Positions 16,656-25,643 are shown, counted from the stretch's first letter. The stretch: DNA of 32,586 nt from Bryobacterales bacterium (GCA_947467185.1 CANIHR010000020.1:1-32586); one strand, 5' to 3'. Notes: generated from the sequence alone by a model not told the origin. Numbers and translations are program-made.

Positions 16656-16684
16656 TTAATACTTTGAGTATTATTCCCGGTCGA
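16656..16684 (-). promoter_or_regulatory. Candidate sigma-70 promoter for hypF
   Basis: On the minus strand TCGACC (-35, 4 of 6 to TTGACA) and TATTAA (-10) are separated by exactly 17 bases, pointing toward hypF. The -10 box and spacer overlap the perfect palindrome at 16657-16673, so a protein bound there would block or alter hypF transcription. This is a prediction by eye. Confidence 0.35.
16657..16673. promoter_or_regulatory. 17-bp perfect palindrome, candidate operator for hypF/hya
   Basis: TAATACT-TTG-AGTATTA is a perfect inverted repeat with 7-bp arms and a 3-base centre, AT-rich within GC-rich DNA, midway between hypF and hyaA. It lies about 50 bases upstream of the predicted hyaA transcript start. 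A dimeric regulator could act here on both divergent units; the protein is not known. Confidence 0.45.
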
Positions 16685-16692
16685 AATCCGGT

Positions 16693-16707
16693 TGGTCACG
16701 GAAATGC
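16693..16707 (+). promoter_or_regulatory. Possible sigma-54 type -24/-12 promoter for the hya-hyp operon
   Basis: TGGTCACGGAAATGC has GG and GC dinucleotides at the exact sigma-54 spacing (TGG-N9-TGC), although the inner bases do not match the full TGGCACG consensus. A start about 12 bases downstream would give a leader of about 25 bases that contains the GGGAGG ribosome-binding site of hyaA at 16732-16737. Hydrogenase operons of several proteobacteria use sigma-54. A 10-bp palindrome ATACCGGTAT (16708-16717) lies just after it. Weak evidence without a sigma-54 activator gene in the window. Confidence 0.3.
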
Positions 16708-16743
16708 ATACCGGTATCCCGACAACATTCCGGGAGGCTACCT

Positions 16744-17823
16744 ATGGCATCCCAGCCATCAACTTACGATTTGATCCGGCAACACGGCATTGATCGCCGC
16801 ACCTTCCTGAACTACTGCACCCGAATTACAGCGGCCATGGGCCTCGGTGCGGCCGTCGTCCCCGACGTAGTCGCGGCGATGGAAAACAAGCCCCGTATCC
16901 CGGTCATCTGGCTCCACGGTCTCGAGTGCACTTGCTGCAGCGAGAGCTTCATTCGTTCGGCGCATCCCATTGCACAGGACATGATCCTCAACATGATCTC
17001 GCTCGACTATGACGACGTGCTGCAGGCCGCCGCCGGCGAGCAGGTGGAAGAGATTCGCCGTCGCATCATGAAGGAGCACAAAGGTGCGTACATCCTCGCG
17101 GTGGAAGGGAACGCGCCCACAAAGGACGATGGTGTTTACTGCACCATCGGTGGTCAGAGCTTCCTCGAGATCCTGAAGGAGACGGCGGCCGACGCGAAGG
17201 CTGTGATCGCATGGGGTTCGTGTGCGTCCCACGGTTGCGTGCAGAACGCGCGGCCCAATCCGACTGGCGCACAGCCTGTCAAGAAGATCATCACTGACAA
17301 GCCGATTATCAACGTACCCGGTTGCCCGCCGATTGCCGATGTGATGACCGGCGTTCTGACATACATCCTGACTTTCGATAAGTTACCGGAACTGGATCGC
17401 GCCGGACGTCCGAAGATGTTCTACGGGCAGCGCATCCATGATAAGTGTTACCGTCGGCCGTTCTTTGACGCAGGGCAGTTCGTGGAGCAGTGGGACGACG
17501 AAGGCGCAAAGAAAGGCTGGTGTCTGTATAAGATGGGCTGCCGGGGGCCGTCCACTTATAACTCCTGCTCGACGATTAAGTGGAATGAAGGGGTGTCCTT
17601 CCCGATTGGTTCCGGACACCCGTGCCTGGGTTGCAGTGAAGAGAACTTCTGGGATAACGGTCCGTTCTACGAGCGGTTGTCGAACGTGATCGTGCCTGGT
17701 ATTGATTCCACTCCCGATCAGCTTGGTAAAGCACTCACCGTGCTGACCGTTGCCGGCGTTGGTGCTCATGTGGTCTCGCAGTTGGTTCGCACGCCGAAGA
17801 ACGGCGCGTCGCCGGAGAAATAG
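16744..17823 (+). CDS. hyaA: Uptake [NiFe]-hydrogenase small subunit, oxygen-tolerant group 1d type
   Basis: Electron-transfer subunit with three iron-sulfur clusters, exported with the large subunit by the Tat system. The 359-residue precursor has a twin-arginine signal ([10 protein letters not shown]18-R19) about 45 residues long. The proximal cluster site has six cysteines: C62, C64 and C65 in [10 protein letters not shown]160 and C165 in [10 protein letters not shown], and C194 in VPGCPP. The two extra ones (C64, C165) define the oxygen-tolerant 4Fe-3S cluster, and their spacing equals that of E. coli HyaA C17/19/20/115/120/149 with an offset of 45. Distal and medial cluster ligands are in [12 protein letters not shown] and [16 protein letters not shown]-terminal hydrophobic helix (about 327-348) would anchor it to the cytochrome. 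The ATG at 16744 has a strong GGGAGG. Confidence 0.97.
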   Translation: MASQPSTYDLIRQHGIDRRTFLNYCTRITAAMGLGAAVVPDVVAAMENKPRIPVIWLHGLECTCCSESFIRSAHPIAQDMILNMISLDYDDVLQAAAGEQVEEIRRRIMKEHKGAYILAVEGNAPTKDDGVYCTIGGQSFLEILKETAADAKAVIAWGSCASHGCVQNARPNPTGAQPVKKIITDKPIINVPGCPPIADVMTGVLTYILTFDKLPELDRAGRPKMFYGQRIHDKCYRRPFFDAGQFVEQWDDEGAKKGWCLYKMGCRGPSTYNSCSTIKWNEGVSFPIGSGHPCLGCSEENFWDNGPFYERLSNVIVPGIDSTPDQLGKALTVLTVAGVGAHVVSQLVRTPKNGASPEK

Positions 17824-17825
17824 CC

Positions 17826-19547
17826 ATGGCAACACGAGTCGTAGTGGATCCGGTTACAAGAATTGAAGGCCACCTCCGCGTGGAGGCGATGCTGGATGGC
17901 TCCAACAGAATTCAGGACGCCATCAGTTCCGGCACCATGTGGCGCGGGATTGAAGTGATCCTGCAGGGGCGCGATCCGCGAGATGCGTGGGCGTTCTGTG
18001 AACGTATCTGCGGTGTCTGCACCACGGTGCATGCTCTGGCCAGTGTGCGCTGCGTGGAGAACTCGCTGGGCATCACCATCCCGAAAAATGCGGAGATCAT
18101 CCGCAACATCATGTTCCTGACGCAGATGGTGCAGGACCATGTGGTTCACTTCTATCACCTGCACGCTCTCGACTGGGTCGATATCGTTTCGGCTTTGAAG
18201 GCCGACCCGGCCGCAACCGCTTCTCTCGCCCGCAGCGTATCGCCGAAGTGGCCTCTGGCAACAGAAGGCTACTTCCGCGATATTGCGGGTACGGTGAAGA
18301 AGTTCGTGGAGTCGGGTCAGTTGGGCATCTTCCAGAACGCGTACTGGGGTCACCCGGCTTATAAACTGCCGCCGGAAGCGAATCTGATGGCCGTTGCTCA
18401 CTATCTGGAAGCCCTGAAGTGGCAAAAGGAACTGGTCAAAATTCACACTGTCTTCGGCGGGAAGAATCCGCACCCGAACTATGTTGTGGGCGGCATGGCC
18501 TGCGCCATTGATCTGAACAGTGACAACGCGATCAACATGGAACGCCTGAATCTGGTGAAGGATCAGATAACAGCTGCGATCAATGTCGTCGAGAACATGT
18601 ATGTTCCCGATCTGCTGGCTATCGCGTCCTTCTACCCCGAGTGGACGACTTATGGTGGTGGCCTGGGGAACTACATGGCCTATGGCGACATCCCGCAGAA
18701 CGGCATTGCCGATGTGGCGAAGTTCCGTTTCCCGCGCGGTGTCATCCTCGACAAGAACCTGGGCGAAGTGCTGCCAGTGGATCCGACCGACCCGGAGCAG
18801 ATTCAGGAAGAGATCGCCCACTCCTGGTATCAATATCCGAATGGCAAGACCAGCCTGCACCCCTGGGATGGCGTGACGGAAGCACACTATTCCGGCCCCA
18901 AAACGCCGTACAAGGAACTCGACGAGACCAAGGCTTACTCGTGGCTGAAGGCTCCGCGCTGGAGAGGTCACGCTATGGAAGTCGGGCCGCTGGCCCGGAT
19001 GCTGGTCGGCTATGCCAGCGGGCGCGCGGAATTTAAGGAAGTGGTGAATGCTGCGCTGGGCAAGCTGAAGGTTGGCCCGGCGGCGCTGTTCTCCACGCTG
19101 GGCCGCACGGCTGCGCGGGGTCTGGAAACGCAACTCGCGGTGCACTGGCTGCAGGATGAATACGACAAGCTGATCGCCAATCTGAAGGCCGGCGATTCGG
19201 CCACCGCCGACACACATTCCTGGTCGCCGGAGACCTGGAAGCCGGAATCGAAAGGGTTGGGGTTTACCGAAGCTCCGCGTGGCGCGCTGTGCCACTGGAT
19301 TCACATCAAAGACAAAAAGATCGACAACTACCAGATTGTTGTTCCCAGTACCTGGAATGCATCGCCGAAAGACGGCAAAGGCCAGCACGGCGCGTATGAG
19401 GCGGCGCTGATTGGCACGCCGATGGCGGACCCGAAACGTCCGGTGGAGATCCTGCGAACCATCCATTCTTTCGACCCCTGCCTTGCCTGCGCTTCGCACG
19501 TGATCGGACCGACGGGTGAGCAACTGGCGGAAGTGATCGTTCGCTGA
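17826..19547 (+). CDS. hyaB: Uptake [NiFe]-hydrogenase large subunit
   Basis: Catalytic subunit that splits H2 at the NiFe(CN)2CO site. The 573-residue protein has the L1 motif [10 protein letters not shown] with C62 and C65 and the C-terminal L2 motif DPCLACASH with C552 and C555; these four cysteines bind Ni and Fe. The last 15 residues after H558 ([15 protein letters not shown]) are the tail removed by the HyaD protease once nickel is inserted. The region [16 protein letters not shown] and [15 protein letters not shown] closely resemble E. coli HyaB, supporting group 1d. The stop of hyaA is 2 bases before the ATG. The protein has no signal of its own and is exported with HyaA. Confidence 0.98.
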   Translation: MATRVVVDPVTRIEGHLRVEAMLDGSNRIQDAISSGTMWRGIEVILQGRDPRDAWAFCERICGVCTTVHALASVRCVENSLGITIPKNAEIIRNIMFLTQMVQDHVVHFYHLHALDWVDIVSALKADPAATASLARSVSPKWPLATEGYFRDIAGTVKKFVESGQLGIFQNAYWGHPAYKLPPEANLMAVAHYLEALKWQKELVKIHTVFGGKNPHPNYVVGGMACAIDLNSDNAINMERLNLVKDQITAAINVVENMYVPDLLAIASFYPEWTTYGGGLGNYMAYGDIPQNGIADVAKFRFPRGVILDKNLGEVLPVDPTDPEQIQEEIAHSWYQYPNGKTSLHPWDGVTEAHYSGPKTPYKELDETKAYSWLKAPRWRGHAMEVGPLARMLVGYASGRAEFKEVVNAALGKLKVGPAALFSTLGRTAARGLETQLAVHWLQDEYDKLIANLKAGDSATADTHSWSPETWKPESKGLGFTEAPRGALCHWIHIKDKKIDNYQIVVPSTWNASPKDGKGQHGAYEAALIGTPMADPKRPVEILRTIHSFDPCLACASHVIGPTGEQLAEVIVR

Positions 19548-19557
19548 GGAGCCTGCC

Positions 19558-20271
19558 ATGGATATCATTCAGCAGCCACTGCGCTTTGTTCCCGGAGAGA
19601 CTCGGTTCGGGCAGCGTTATGTGTGGGACGTGCCGATCCGTCTGACGCATTGGGTGACGGCCTTCTCGGTAATCACGCTCTTCGCGACCGGCATGTTCAT
19701 CTCGTGGCCCATTGTTGGCCCCGGCACAGGCGAGCCCGCCAATCACTTCCTCATGGGGCGGGTACGTCAGGTTCATTTCGCGTCGGCTTATGCGCTGATG
19801 TTCAGCTTCATTGTGCGCGGCTACTGGTTCATCGTGGGTGGTCGCTACGCACGGTCCGGCATGCCGCGCTTCTGGGATCGGCGCTGGTGGAATGGTCTGC
19901 GTATTCAGATCCTGGAGTACATGAGCGTGGAGACGGGGCCGGCGCATGTCGGCCACAATGCCCTTGCCGGTGTTTCGTATGTGGTGATGGTGGGTGGCCT
20001 GGGTATGTTCCAGATCCTGACGGGCTTTGCGCTCTACAGTCAAAGCAACCCGGGTGGGTTCTGGGATTCGCTGCTCGGTTGGGTCATACCGCTCTGCGGC
20101 GGGTCATTCCACACGCAGATGCTGCATCATCTGGCGTCGTGGGGCTTTGTGATCTTTTTCATCCTCCACATTTACATCGTGTTGTTTGGTGCCGCGCGCT
20201 ACAAGAACGGTCTGGCCGGTGCGATGATCTCCGGCGAAAAATTCTTCCGGGAAGGCGATCTGGACCTGTGA
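19558..20271 (+). CDS. hyaC: Hydrogenase b-type cytochrome subunit
   Basis: Membrane cytochrome b that passes electrons from the hydrogenase to quinone. The 237-residue protein has four membrane helices and haem-ligand histidines in IRLTHWVTAFS, in QVHFASAYALMF, and in the pair QMLHHLASWG and FFILHIYIVLF. The N-terminal YVWDVPIRLTHW is a family hallmark. It lies 10 bases after hyaB and overlaps the start of hyaD (GTGA). It fixes the complex to the membrane on the periplasmic side and indicates respiratory H2 uptake. Confidence 0.95.
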   Translation: MDIIQQPLRFVPGETRFGQRYVWDVPIRLTHWVTAFSVITLFATGMFISWPIVGPGTGEPANHFLMGRVRQVHFASAYALMFSFIVRGYWFIVGGRYARSGMPRFWDRRWWNGLRIQILEYMSVETGPAHVGHNALAGVSYVVMVGGLGMFQILTGFALYSQSNPGGFWDSLLGWVIPLCGGSFHTQMLHHLASWGFVIFFILHIYIVLFGAARYKNGLAGAMISGEKFFREGDLDL

Positions 20272-20744
20272 AGCCAATACTTGTTTTGGGTCTGGGCAAT
20301 CTGCTGCTGAGCGATGATGCTGTCGGTCTGCAGCTGCTGCAGGACCTGTCCGCGCAGGTGCCTGACGCTGATGAGATTGACTTCATTGATGGTGGAACGC
20401 AGGGCCTGGCGCTGCTGCCATACCTCTCGGAACGTAGTTCTGTGTTGATTCTGGACGCCATTCAGCTGGGCGCGGAACCCGGCACCGTTCATGTTCTGCG
20501 GGATGACGATGTCATCCGGCTCCCCGCACGCCACGCCGATACTTCGCATGAAGGCAACGGCCTCGAACTTCTCTCGATGGCTCGTTTGCTTGGTGAGCGC
20601 TGGCAACAGCTCATCATCGTTGGCGTGGAACCCGCACAAGTGAGGACAGGCATTGGCCTCACTCCTGAAGTAACTGCCGGAGCTGCGCTCGCGCTCCTGA
20701 CGGCCCGTCAGTTGCTTCAGGAAATGCGGGCCATATGTGTCTAG
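20268..20744 (+). CDS. hyaD: Hydrogenase maturation endopeptidase
   Basis: Cuts the C-terminal tail from the large subunit after nickel insertion. From the GTG at 20268, which overlaps the hyaC stop as GTGA, the protein is 158 residues, the usual length. The longer ORF in the track runs through hyaC in another frame and is not real there. Family motifs are VLGLGNLLLSDDAVG near the start, DGGTQG with the metal-binding Asp, a His in DTSHEGNG, and VGVEPAQVRTGIGLTPEV. The nickel-ligand Glu of HybD is Asp here, a known variant. It overlaps hypC by 10 bases. Confidence 0.94.
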   Translation: MKPILVLGLGNLLLSDDAVGLQLLQDLSAQVPDADEIDFIDGGTQGLALLPYLSERSSVLILDAIQLGAEPGTVHVLRDDDVIRLPARHADTSHEGNGLELLSMARLLGERWQQLIIVGVEPAQVRTGIGLTPEVTAGAALALLTARQLLQEMRAICV

Positions 20745-20995
20745 CTATTCCTGGTAAGATCCTCGAAGCGACCGAGATCGGCGGACTCCGTCTCGGTCGC
20801 ATTCAATTTGGTGGTGTCACCCGCCAGGCATATCTCGATTACGTCCCCGAAGCGCAACCGGGCGACTATGTGATGGTGCACGTCGGTTTTGCGATCAGCA
20901 AGGTGGATGAAGCAGAGGCGCAGCGAACCTACGCTCAACTGCAGCTGATGGGGGTTCTGAAAGAAGAACTGGGAATCGTTGAGGGGCCGAAATGA
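20735..20995 (+). CDS. hypC: Hydrogenase assembly chaperone HypC
   Basis: Small chaperone of 86 residues that holds the Fe(CN)2CO unit with HypD and delivers it to the large subunit. The N-terminal [10 protein letters not shown] with the essential Cys2 is diagnostic, followed by the beta-barrel segment [19 protein letters not shown]. It starts inside the end of hyaD and its stop overlaps the start of hypD (ATGA). Confidence 0.97.
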   Translation: MCLAIPGKILEATEIGGLRLGRIQFGGVTRQAYLDYVPEAQPGDYVMVHVGFAISKVDEAEAQRTYAQLQLMGVLKEELGIVEGPK

Positions 20996-22095
20996 AGTTC
21001 CTCGATGAATACCGCGATCCCGCGCTGGCGCAGGCCATCGTGGCCGACATTCACAGGCGTGTCACTCGCCCCTGGGTGCTGATGGAGATCTGTGGCGGAC
21101 AGACGCACACGCTGATGCGTTACGGCATCGATGACCTGCTGCCGAAAGAAGTGGAACTGGTTCATGGCCCCGGGTGCCCTGTCTGTGTGACGCCTCTGGA
21201 ACTGGTGGACAAAGCTGTCGCCATTGCATCGAGGCCAGAGGTTATCTTCGTTTCCTATGGCGACATGCTGCGCGTCCCGGGTTCTTCGCAGGACCTGTTT
21301 CAGGTGAAGGCGGCGGGGGGCGATGTCCGTATCGCGTACTCCCCGATGGAGGCTCTGGACCTGGCGCGTCGCTATCCGGACCATGAGGTTGTGTTCTTCG
21401 CTGTAGGGTTCGAAACCACAGCGCCGGCTAACGCGATGACTGTGTGGCAGGCGGAGCGCGAGGGTCTGAAGAACTTCTCGATTCTGGTCTCACATGTTCT
21501 GGTGCCGCCAGCGATCCGGTTGCTTCTGAATTCGCGGCAGAATCGCGTGCAGGGCTTCATCGCACCCGGCCATGTGTGTGCCGTAATGGGTTACGGCGAG
21601 TACGAGGAACTGGCCGAGAGTTACAAGATGCCGTTCGTCGTCTCGGGCTTCGAGCCGCTGGACCTGCTGGAAGGTATCCGGATGTTGGTCACGCAACTGG
21701 AAGAAGGTCGCGCAGAGGTGGAAAACCAGTATGCGCGCTCGGTCACTCGCCAGGGCAATGAACTGGCGCGGGTGCGCATGGATGAGGTCTTTGAAGTGGC
21801 AGACCGGAAGTGGCGCGGGATCGGGGAAATTGCGCAGTCGGGCTATCGCCTGCGTGACTACTATCGCGACTACGACGCGGAGCTGAAATTCGGGGTCAGT
21901 ATGACGCACGCCGACGAAGCACCCGACTGCATCGCCGCGATGATTCTGCAGGGGCTGAAGAAGCCGGTTGACTGCACGGCGTTTGGTTCACGCTGTACGC
22001 CCGATCAACCCCTGGGTGCACCGATGGTTTCGAGTGAAGGCGCGTGCGCCGCCTACTACCGCTATCGGCGACACACCAGAACGGAAGCCGCGTGA
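20992..22095 (+). CDS. hypD: Hydrogenase maturation iron-sulfur protein HypD
   Basis: HypD is the scaffold on which the Fe(CN)2CO group is built. The 367-residue protein has the conserved [39 protein letters not shown] and the C-terminal 4Fe-4S cysteines in DCTAFGSRC and [12 protein letters not shown]. Length and motifs are typical. It overlaps hypC by 4 bases and ends 3 bases before hypE. Confidence 0.97.
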   Translation: MKFLDEYRDPALAQAIVADIHRRVTRPWVLMEICGGQTHTLMRYGIDDLLPKEVELVHGPGCPVCVTPLELVDKAVAIASRPEVIFVSYGDMLRVPGSSQDLFQVKAAGGDVRIAYSPMEALDLARRYPDHEVVFFAVGFETTAPANAMTVWQAEREGLKNFSILVSHVLVPPAIRLLLNSRQNRVQGFIAPGHVCAVMGYGEYEELAESYKMPFVVSGFEPLDLLEGIRMLVTQLEEGRAEVENQYARSVTRQGNELARVRMDEVFEVADRKWRGIGEIAQSGYRLRDYYRDYDAELKFGVSMTHADEAPDCIAAMILQGLKKPVDCTAFGSRCTPDQPLGAPMVSSEGACAAYYRYRRHTRTEAA

Positions 22096-22098
22096 TTT

Positions 22099-23148
22099 AT
22101 GGGCCAGCTCTTCACCCTCGCCTGCCCTGTGCCGCTGCCGGCGACGGAGCGCGTTCTGCTCGGCCACGGTTCCGGTGGACGTCTCAGTGCCGACCTGCTG
22201 CGTGACGTGTTCTTCAAAGCATTCCGGAGCCCCATCCTGGCGCAACTGGAAGACCAGGCAACACTTGATGTTGGTGGCGCACGCCTTGCGTTCACCACGG
22301 ATTCGTTCGTCGTAAAGCCGCTCTTTTTTCGCGGCGGCAACATCGGCTCGCTGTCGGTTCATGGCACCGTGAACGACCTCGCGATGGGTGGAGCGCAACC
22401 GCTCTACCTCAGCGCCGGCTTCATCATCGAAGAAGGCTTCGAATTTACCGCACTTCGGGCGATCACGGAAGCGATGGGCGAGGCCGCCCGCTGCGCCGGA
22501 GTCGACATCGTGACGGGCGATACCAAGGTAGTGGAAAAAGGCAGCGGTGACGGGGTCTTCATCAATACGACCGGCATCGGTCTGGTGCCTCCGGGGCTGA
22601 ATCTGTCGGCCGCGAATGCGCGGCCCGGGGATCATATTCTGCTTTCCGGCACACTGGGAGACCATGGCATCACGATTCTGTCTGAGCGCGAAGGCATCGG
22701 CTTCGACTCGCTGCTGGAGAGCGATTCCGCGGCGCTCCACACGCTTGTGCGGGACATGCTGGCCGTCTCAATGCGGATCCGCTGCTTCCGCGATCCCACG
22801 CGTGGCGGCCTCGCCAGCACGCTGAATGAAATCGCCGGTCGCTCGGGTGTTGGCATGACGCTGAGTGAAGTTGATATCCCGGTTCGCGAGGAGGTTCGTG
22901 GTGCCTGCGAGATGCTCGGACTCGACCCTCTCTACGTCGCGAACGAAGGAAAACTGGTGGCAATTGTTCCGCCGGAGGATTCCGAGGCCGTGCTCGAAGC
23001 GATGCTCTGCCACCCCCTCGGCGCGAACTCCGCACGCATTGGTGTGGTGACCGAAGCGCATCCCGGCATGGTCGTGATTCGTACCACTTTCGGGACATCC
23101 CGCATCGTCGATATGCTGGCTGGTGACCAGCTCCCCCGAATCTGCTGA
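22099..23148 (+). CDS. hypE: Carbamoyl dehydratase HypE
   Basis: HypE dehydrates the thiocarboxamide on its C-terminal cysteine to thiocyanate, the direct donor of cyanide to iron. The 349-residue PurM-like protein starts with the LLGHGSGGRLSADLL segment, has GDTKVVEKG and RDPTRGGLASTLNEIA for ATP binding, and ends in LPRIC with the required terminal Cys. It lies between hypD and hypA with gaps of 3 and 6 bases. Confidence 0.97.
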   Translation: MGQLFTLACPVPLPATERVLLGHGSGGRLSADLLRDVFFKAFRSPILAQLEDQATLDVGGARLAFTTDSFVVKPLFFRGGNIGSLSVHGTVNDLAMGGAQPLYLSAGFIIEEGFEFTALRAITEAMGEAARCAGVDIVTGDTKVVEKGSGDGVFINTTGIGLVPPGLNLSAANARPGDHILLSGTLGDHGITILSEREGIGFDSLLESDSAALHTLVRDMLAVSMRIRCFRDPTRGGLASTLNEIAGRSGVGMTLSEVDIPVREEVRGACEMLGLDPLYVANEGKLVAIVPPEDSEAVLEAMLCHPLGANSARIGVVTEAHPGMVVIRTTFGTSRIVDMLAGDQLPRIC

Positions 23149-23154
23149 GGCTTT

Positions 23155-23526
23155 ATGCACGAGATGGGTATTGCCAGTTCGGTGCTCGATGCAGTTCGTA
23201 CAGAGCTGACGAAATACCCCGGCTCACGCGCAACCAAAGTGGGCGTTCGCATTGGCGAGTGGGCGGGGGTGGATGTTGAGTCGCTCCGCTTCTGCTGTGA
23301 AGCCCTGATTATGGATTCCGACCTGACTGGACTGGCTGTGGAACTGGACTACCGGTTGCGCCGCAATGGCTGCCCCCAGTGCGGCCACGAATTCGCGATT
23401 CAAAACTACGCCACGCAGTGCCCCCGCTGCGACTGCGAGCATACTGTGCCCCTTGGAGGCACGGAACTGGACATCAGCTACATCGAATTGGACGACGGAG
23501 AAGATGATGGAACGAGTGCCCCTTGA
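23155..23526 (+). CDS. hypA: Hydrogenase nickel insertion protein HypA
   Basis: HypA brings nickel to the large subunit with HypB. The 123-residue protein starts with MHEMGIASSV, whose His2 and Glu3 are nickel ligands, and has a zinc site made of CPQCG and CPRCDC. The length is slightly above the usual 113-118 residues because of an acidic tail (ELDDGEDDG), and the end of the gene overlaps the start of hypB by 20 bases. Confidence 0.96.
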   Translation: MHEMGIASSVLDAVRTELTKYPGSRATKVGVRIGEWAGVDVESLRFCCEALIMDSDLTGLAVELDYRLRRNGCPQCGHEFAIQNYATQCPRCDCEHTVPLGGTELDISYIELDDGEDDGTSAP

Positions 23527-24178
23527 AAAAAAGGTCCTCAGCGAAAACGACCGGATCGCCGGCGAGTTGCGGCAGCGCTTTTCGGAACAGCACACCTTTG
23601 TGATGAACTGCATCAGTTCGCCGGGTTCGGGCAAGACGATGCTGCTGGAGCGCACGCTGGAAGCTCTTCCGAAGGACCTTCGCGTAGCAGTGCTTACCGG
23701 AGACATCCAGACCGACAATGACGCCCGCCGCCTGGCCCGCTACAGTTTTCCCGTTCAGCAGATCACCACAGCCGGTTGTTGCCATCTGGATGCCCGGATG
23801 ATCGAAAAGGCTCTCGCCAACTGGAGTCGCGACCCTCTGGACCTGCTGCTGATCGAGAACGTCGGCAATCTCGTCTGCCCCACCAGTTACGACCTGGGGG
23901 AAGCCTGCAAGGTGGTGATCCTCTCGGTGACGGAGGGCGCAGATAAGCCCCTGAAATACCCCGGAGCGTTCTTCAAATCGAAGCTGATGGTTCTGAATAA
24001 GACTGACCTGCTGCCCTACGTGCCGTTCAAACTGGAAGAGGCACGGGCGAACGCTCGCAGCATCAATCCCGAGATCGACATTATCGAAACATCGTGCACT
24101 TCCGGTGAGGGTCTCGACACCTGGCTCGCCTGGATTGATGCCCATTTGCACCTCGCGACCGCTGCTCCTTCCCGTTGA
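23507..24178 (+). CDS. hypB: Hydrogenase nickel incorporation GTPase HypB
   Basis: GTPase that powers nickel insertion. From ATG 23507 it is 223 residues; a neighbouring ATG at 23504 is possible but stands too close to the GGAG ribosome-binding site. The longer track ORF reads through hypA in another frame. G-domain motifs are the P-loop ISSPGSGKT (36-44), the metal-binding Cys-His stretch TTAGCCHLDA, and NKTDLLPYV for guanine. There is no N-terminal CGCG metal motif or His-rich stretch, so it lacks a nickel storage region. It is the last of the hyp genes. Confidence 0.95.
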   Translation: MERVPLEKKVLSENDRIAGELRQRFSEQHTFVMNCISSPGSGKTMLLERTLEALPKDLRVAVLTGDIQTDNDARRLARYSFPVQQITTAGCCHLDARMIEKALANWSRDPLDLLLIENVGNLVCPTSYDLGEACKVVILSVTEGADKPLKYPGAFFKSKLMVLNKTDLLPYVPFKLEEARANARSINPEIDIIETSCTSGEGLDTWLAWIDAHLHLATAAPSR

Positions 24179-24206
24179 TCACGTCGCCATTTGCGACAAT
24201 GCGAAC

Positions 24207-24806
24207 GTGATTCAGTTTCGCAGAGTGGCGGCCCTGCTTCTGGGCCTTTGGCTGGGGGCAGGTATCTTCGCCGATTTCGCCGTGAACCAGAACTTCCGCA
24301 ACGTGGAAGGCTTCCTCGCCGACCCCGGCGCTGTCTCCACCTCCATCGAGATGAACCACATCGGCCGCTGGAAGGAGCGCATCATTATTCGCCGTTACGT
24401 TGCCGAACTCAATAACACGATCTTTGAAACCTGGGAGTGGGTAGAAATTGTGCTGGGAACGGCTCTTTTTGCCACGCTCGTTTTCGGGGAACGCCCGAAG
24501 AAGTGGATGCTGGCGGTGCCGCTGGTGATGCTGCTGATTGTCGCGGCGCAGCGGTTCTACCTGACACCGAATGTGGCGGACCTGGCCCGCAAGCTGGCCG
24601 ATCTCAGCCCCAAAGATCCTTTGAACGGAAAGTTCTGGACCTTCCACGGCATCTACTCCGGCGCTGAGATCGTAAAACTCGCGCTCGGTGCCGCGCTCGC
24701 CCTCCGTCTCAGCGTGAAGGGCAAAGCAGATCCTGATTACTTCGTGAAACAATTCGCCGGCCGTTCCGGCTCAAAGTCTGCCGGAGAGGCTGGTTCCCGT
24801 GGCTGA
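24207..24806 (+). CDS. Small integral membrane protein of unknown function
   Basis: A 199-residue protein from the GTG at 24207 (MIQFRRVAALLLGLWLGAG after the start). The track ORF begins earlier, inside hypB, which is unlikely. Four hydrophobic stretches are visible: about 6-24, EIVLGTALFATLVFG, MLAVPLVMLLIVAAQ and AEIVKLALGAALALRL near the end, with an amphipathic loop of charged residues (RWKERIIIRRYVAELN) between the first and second. The pattern and the late 'FHGIYSG' recall DUF4149-type proteins, but I cannot confirm this. It follows hypB by 28 bases and overlaps the rhomboid gene by 8, so it may be read from the hydrogenase transcript. Confidence 0.72.
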   Translation: MIQFRRVAALLLGLWLGAGIFADFAVNQNFRNVEGFLADPGAVSTSIEMNHIGRWKERIIIRRYVAELNNTIFETWEWVEIVLGTALFATLVFGERPKKWMLAVPLVMLLIVAAQRFYLTPNVADLARKLADLSPKDPLNGKFWTFHGIYSGAEIVKLALGAALALRLSVKGKADPDYFVKQFAGRSGSKSAGEAGSRG

Positions 24807-25635
24807 TAACCGCCGTATGTGCCCGAATTGCCGGGCGTTCATTACTACCAGCGACAAGGTCTGTCCCTACTGCGGCGAGCGCACCGGGCCGACTTATGTG
24901 CAACGGAATCCTGGGGAATTCGCTCTGGGCGGCCTGATTCCGCAGGCGCATTTCACTACTGTTCTGATCCTGATGCTCAACGCGGGGCTGTACATCGCGA
25001 CTGAGTTACTTTCGAAGAAGTACGGTGGTGGCAATCGGGGCTTCAACATTGCGCTCTACGTTTTGGGTGGCAAGTTCTGGGAGGCCGTCAGTCTACAGCA
25101 CCAGTGGTGGCGTCTGGTGACGGCCGGCTTCCTCCATGGCGACATAACGCACATCCTCATGAATAGCTGGGGACTCTATGTCCTTGGGGCTCAAGTCGAG
25201 AAGATCTACGAGACGCCCCGGTTTCTAGTGATCTACTTCCTGAGTACAGTCGTTGGGTTTTATCTCAGTCTCCGCATGTCGCACAGTCCGTCCATCGGGG
25301 CGTCGGCGGGTATCGCGGGTCTGATTGGCGCCATGCTGGCCTTCGGTGTTGTAAATCGGTCGAGATTGGGTGGGATTGTTCGCGAGTACTACCTTCAGAT
25401 GGTTGTGTTCATGATTGCGATGGGCTTGATGCCTGGCGGCCACATCGACAATGCGGCGCATATCGGTGGCCTCGCAGGTGGGTTCGCGGTCGCTTATATC
25501 GCGGGCTCCCCGGTTCGCTCCACGCACACGAAAGAGGCTGTATGGCGCGGTTTGGCCGCCCTCTGCCTGGTTGTGACGGCCTTCTGTTTCTGGGAAGTGT
25601 TCCAAAACTTCCCCACGCCCGATCAGTTAAGATAG
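24799..25635 (+). CDS. Rhomboid-family intramembrane serine protease with N-terminal zinc ribbon
   Basis: A 278-residue membrane protein from GTG 24799, preceded by GGAGAGG. The N-terminus has a zinc ribbon with CPNC (8-11) and CPYC (22-25). The rhomboid core follows with about six membrane helices: the HGDITHILMNSWGLYVLG segment, the catalytic Ser169 in SIGASAGIAGLIGAM, and His221 in NAAHIGGLAGGFA, forming the Ser-His dyad. It should cleave membrane proteins within the bilayer; substrates are unknown. The start overlaps the preceding membrane-protein gene by 8 bases. Confidence 0.92.
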   Translation: MADNRRMCPNCRAFITTSDKVCPYCGERTGPTYVQRNPGEFALGGLIPQAHFTTVLILMLNAGLYIATELLSKKYGGGNRGFNIALYVLGGKFWEAVSLQHQWWRLVTAGFLHGDITHILMNSWGLYVLGAQVEKIYETPRFLVIYFLSTVVGFYLSLRMSHSPSIGASAGIAGLIGAMLAFGVVNRSRLGGIVREYYLQMVVFMIAMGLMPGGHIDNAAHIGGLAGGFAVAYIAGSPVRSTHTKEAVWRGLAALCLVVTAFCFWEVFQNFPTPDQLR

Positions 25636-25643
25636 TTCCCAGA

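Noticed and set aside
16646-16673. Possible dif site in the hypF-hyaA spacer, since the sequence starts GGTGGGCG and is AT-rich after that
   Set aside because: Only the first part resembles the XerC arm; the XerD arm matches at about 4 of 11 positions. Symmetry is better explained as an operator.
17766-19568. 600-residue minus-strand ORF opposite hyaB
   Set aside because: Antisense to the hydrogenase large subunit; no domain, no ribosome-binding site of note.
19623-20267. Upstream part of the 373-residue ORF ending with hyaD
   Set aside because: It overlaps hyaC in another frame; the protease family begins exactly at the GTG at 20268.
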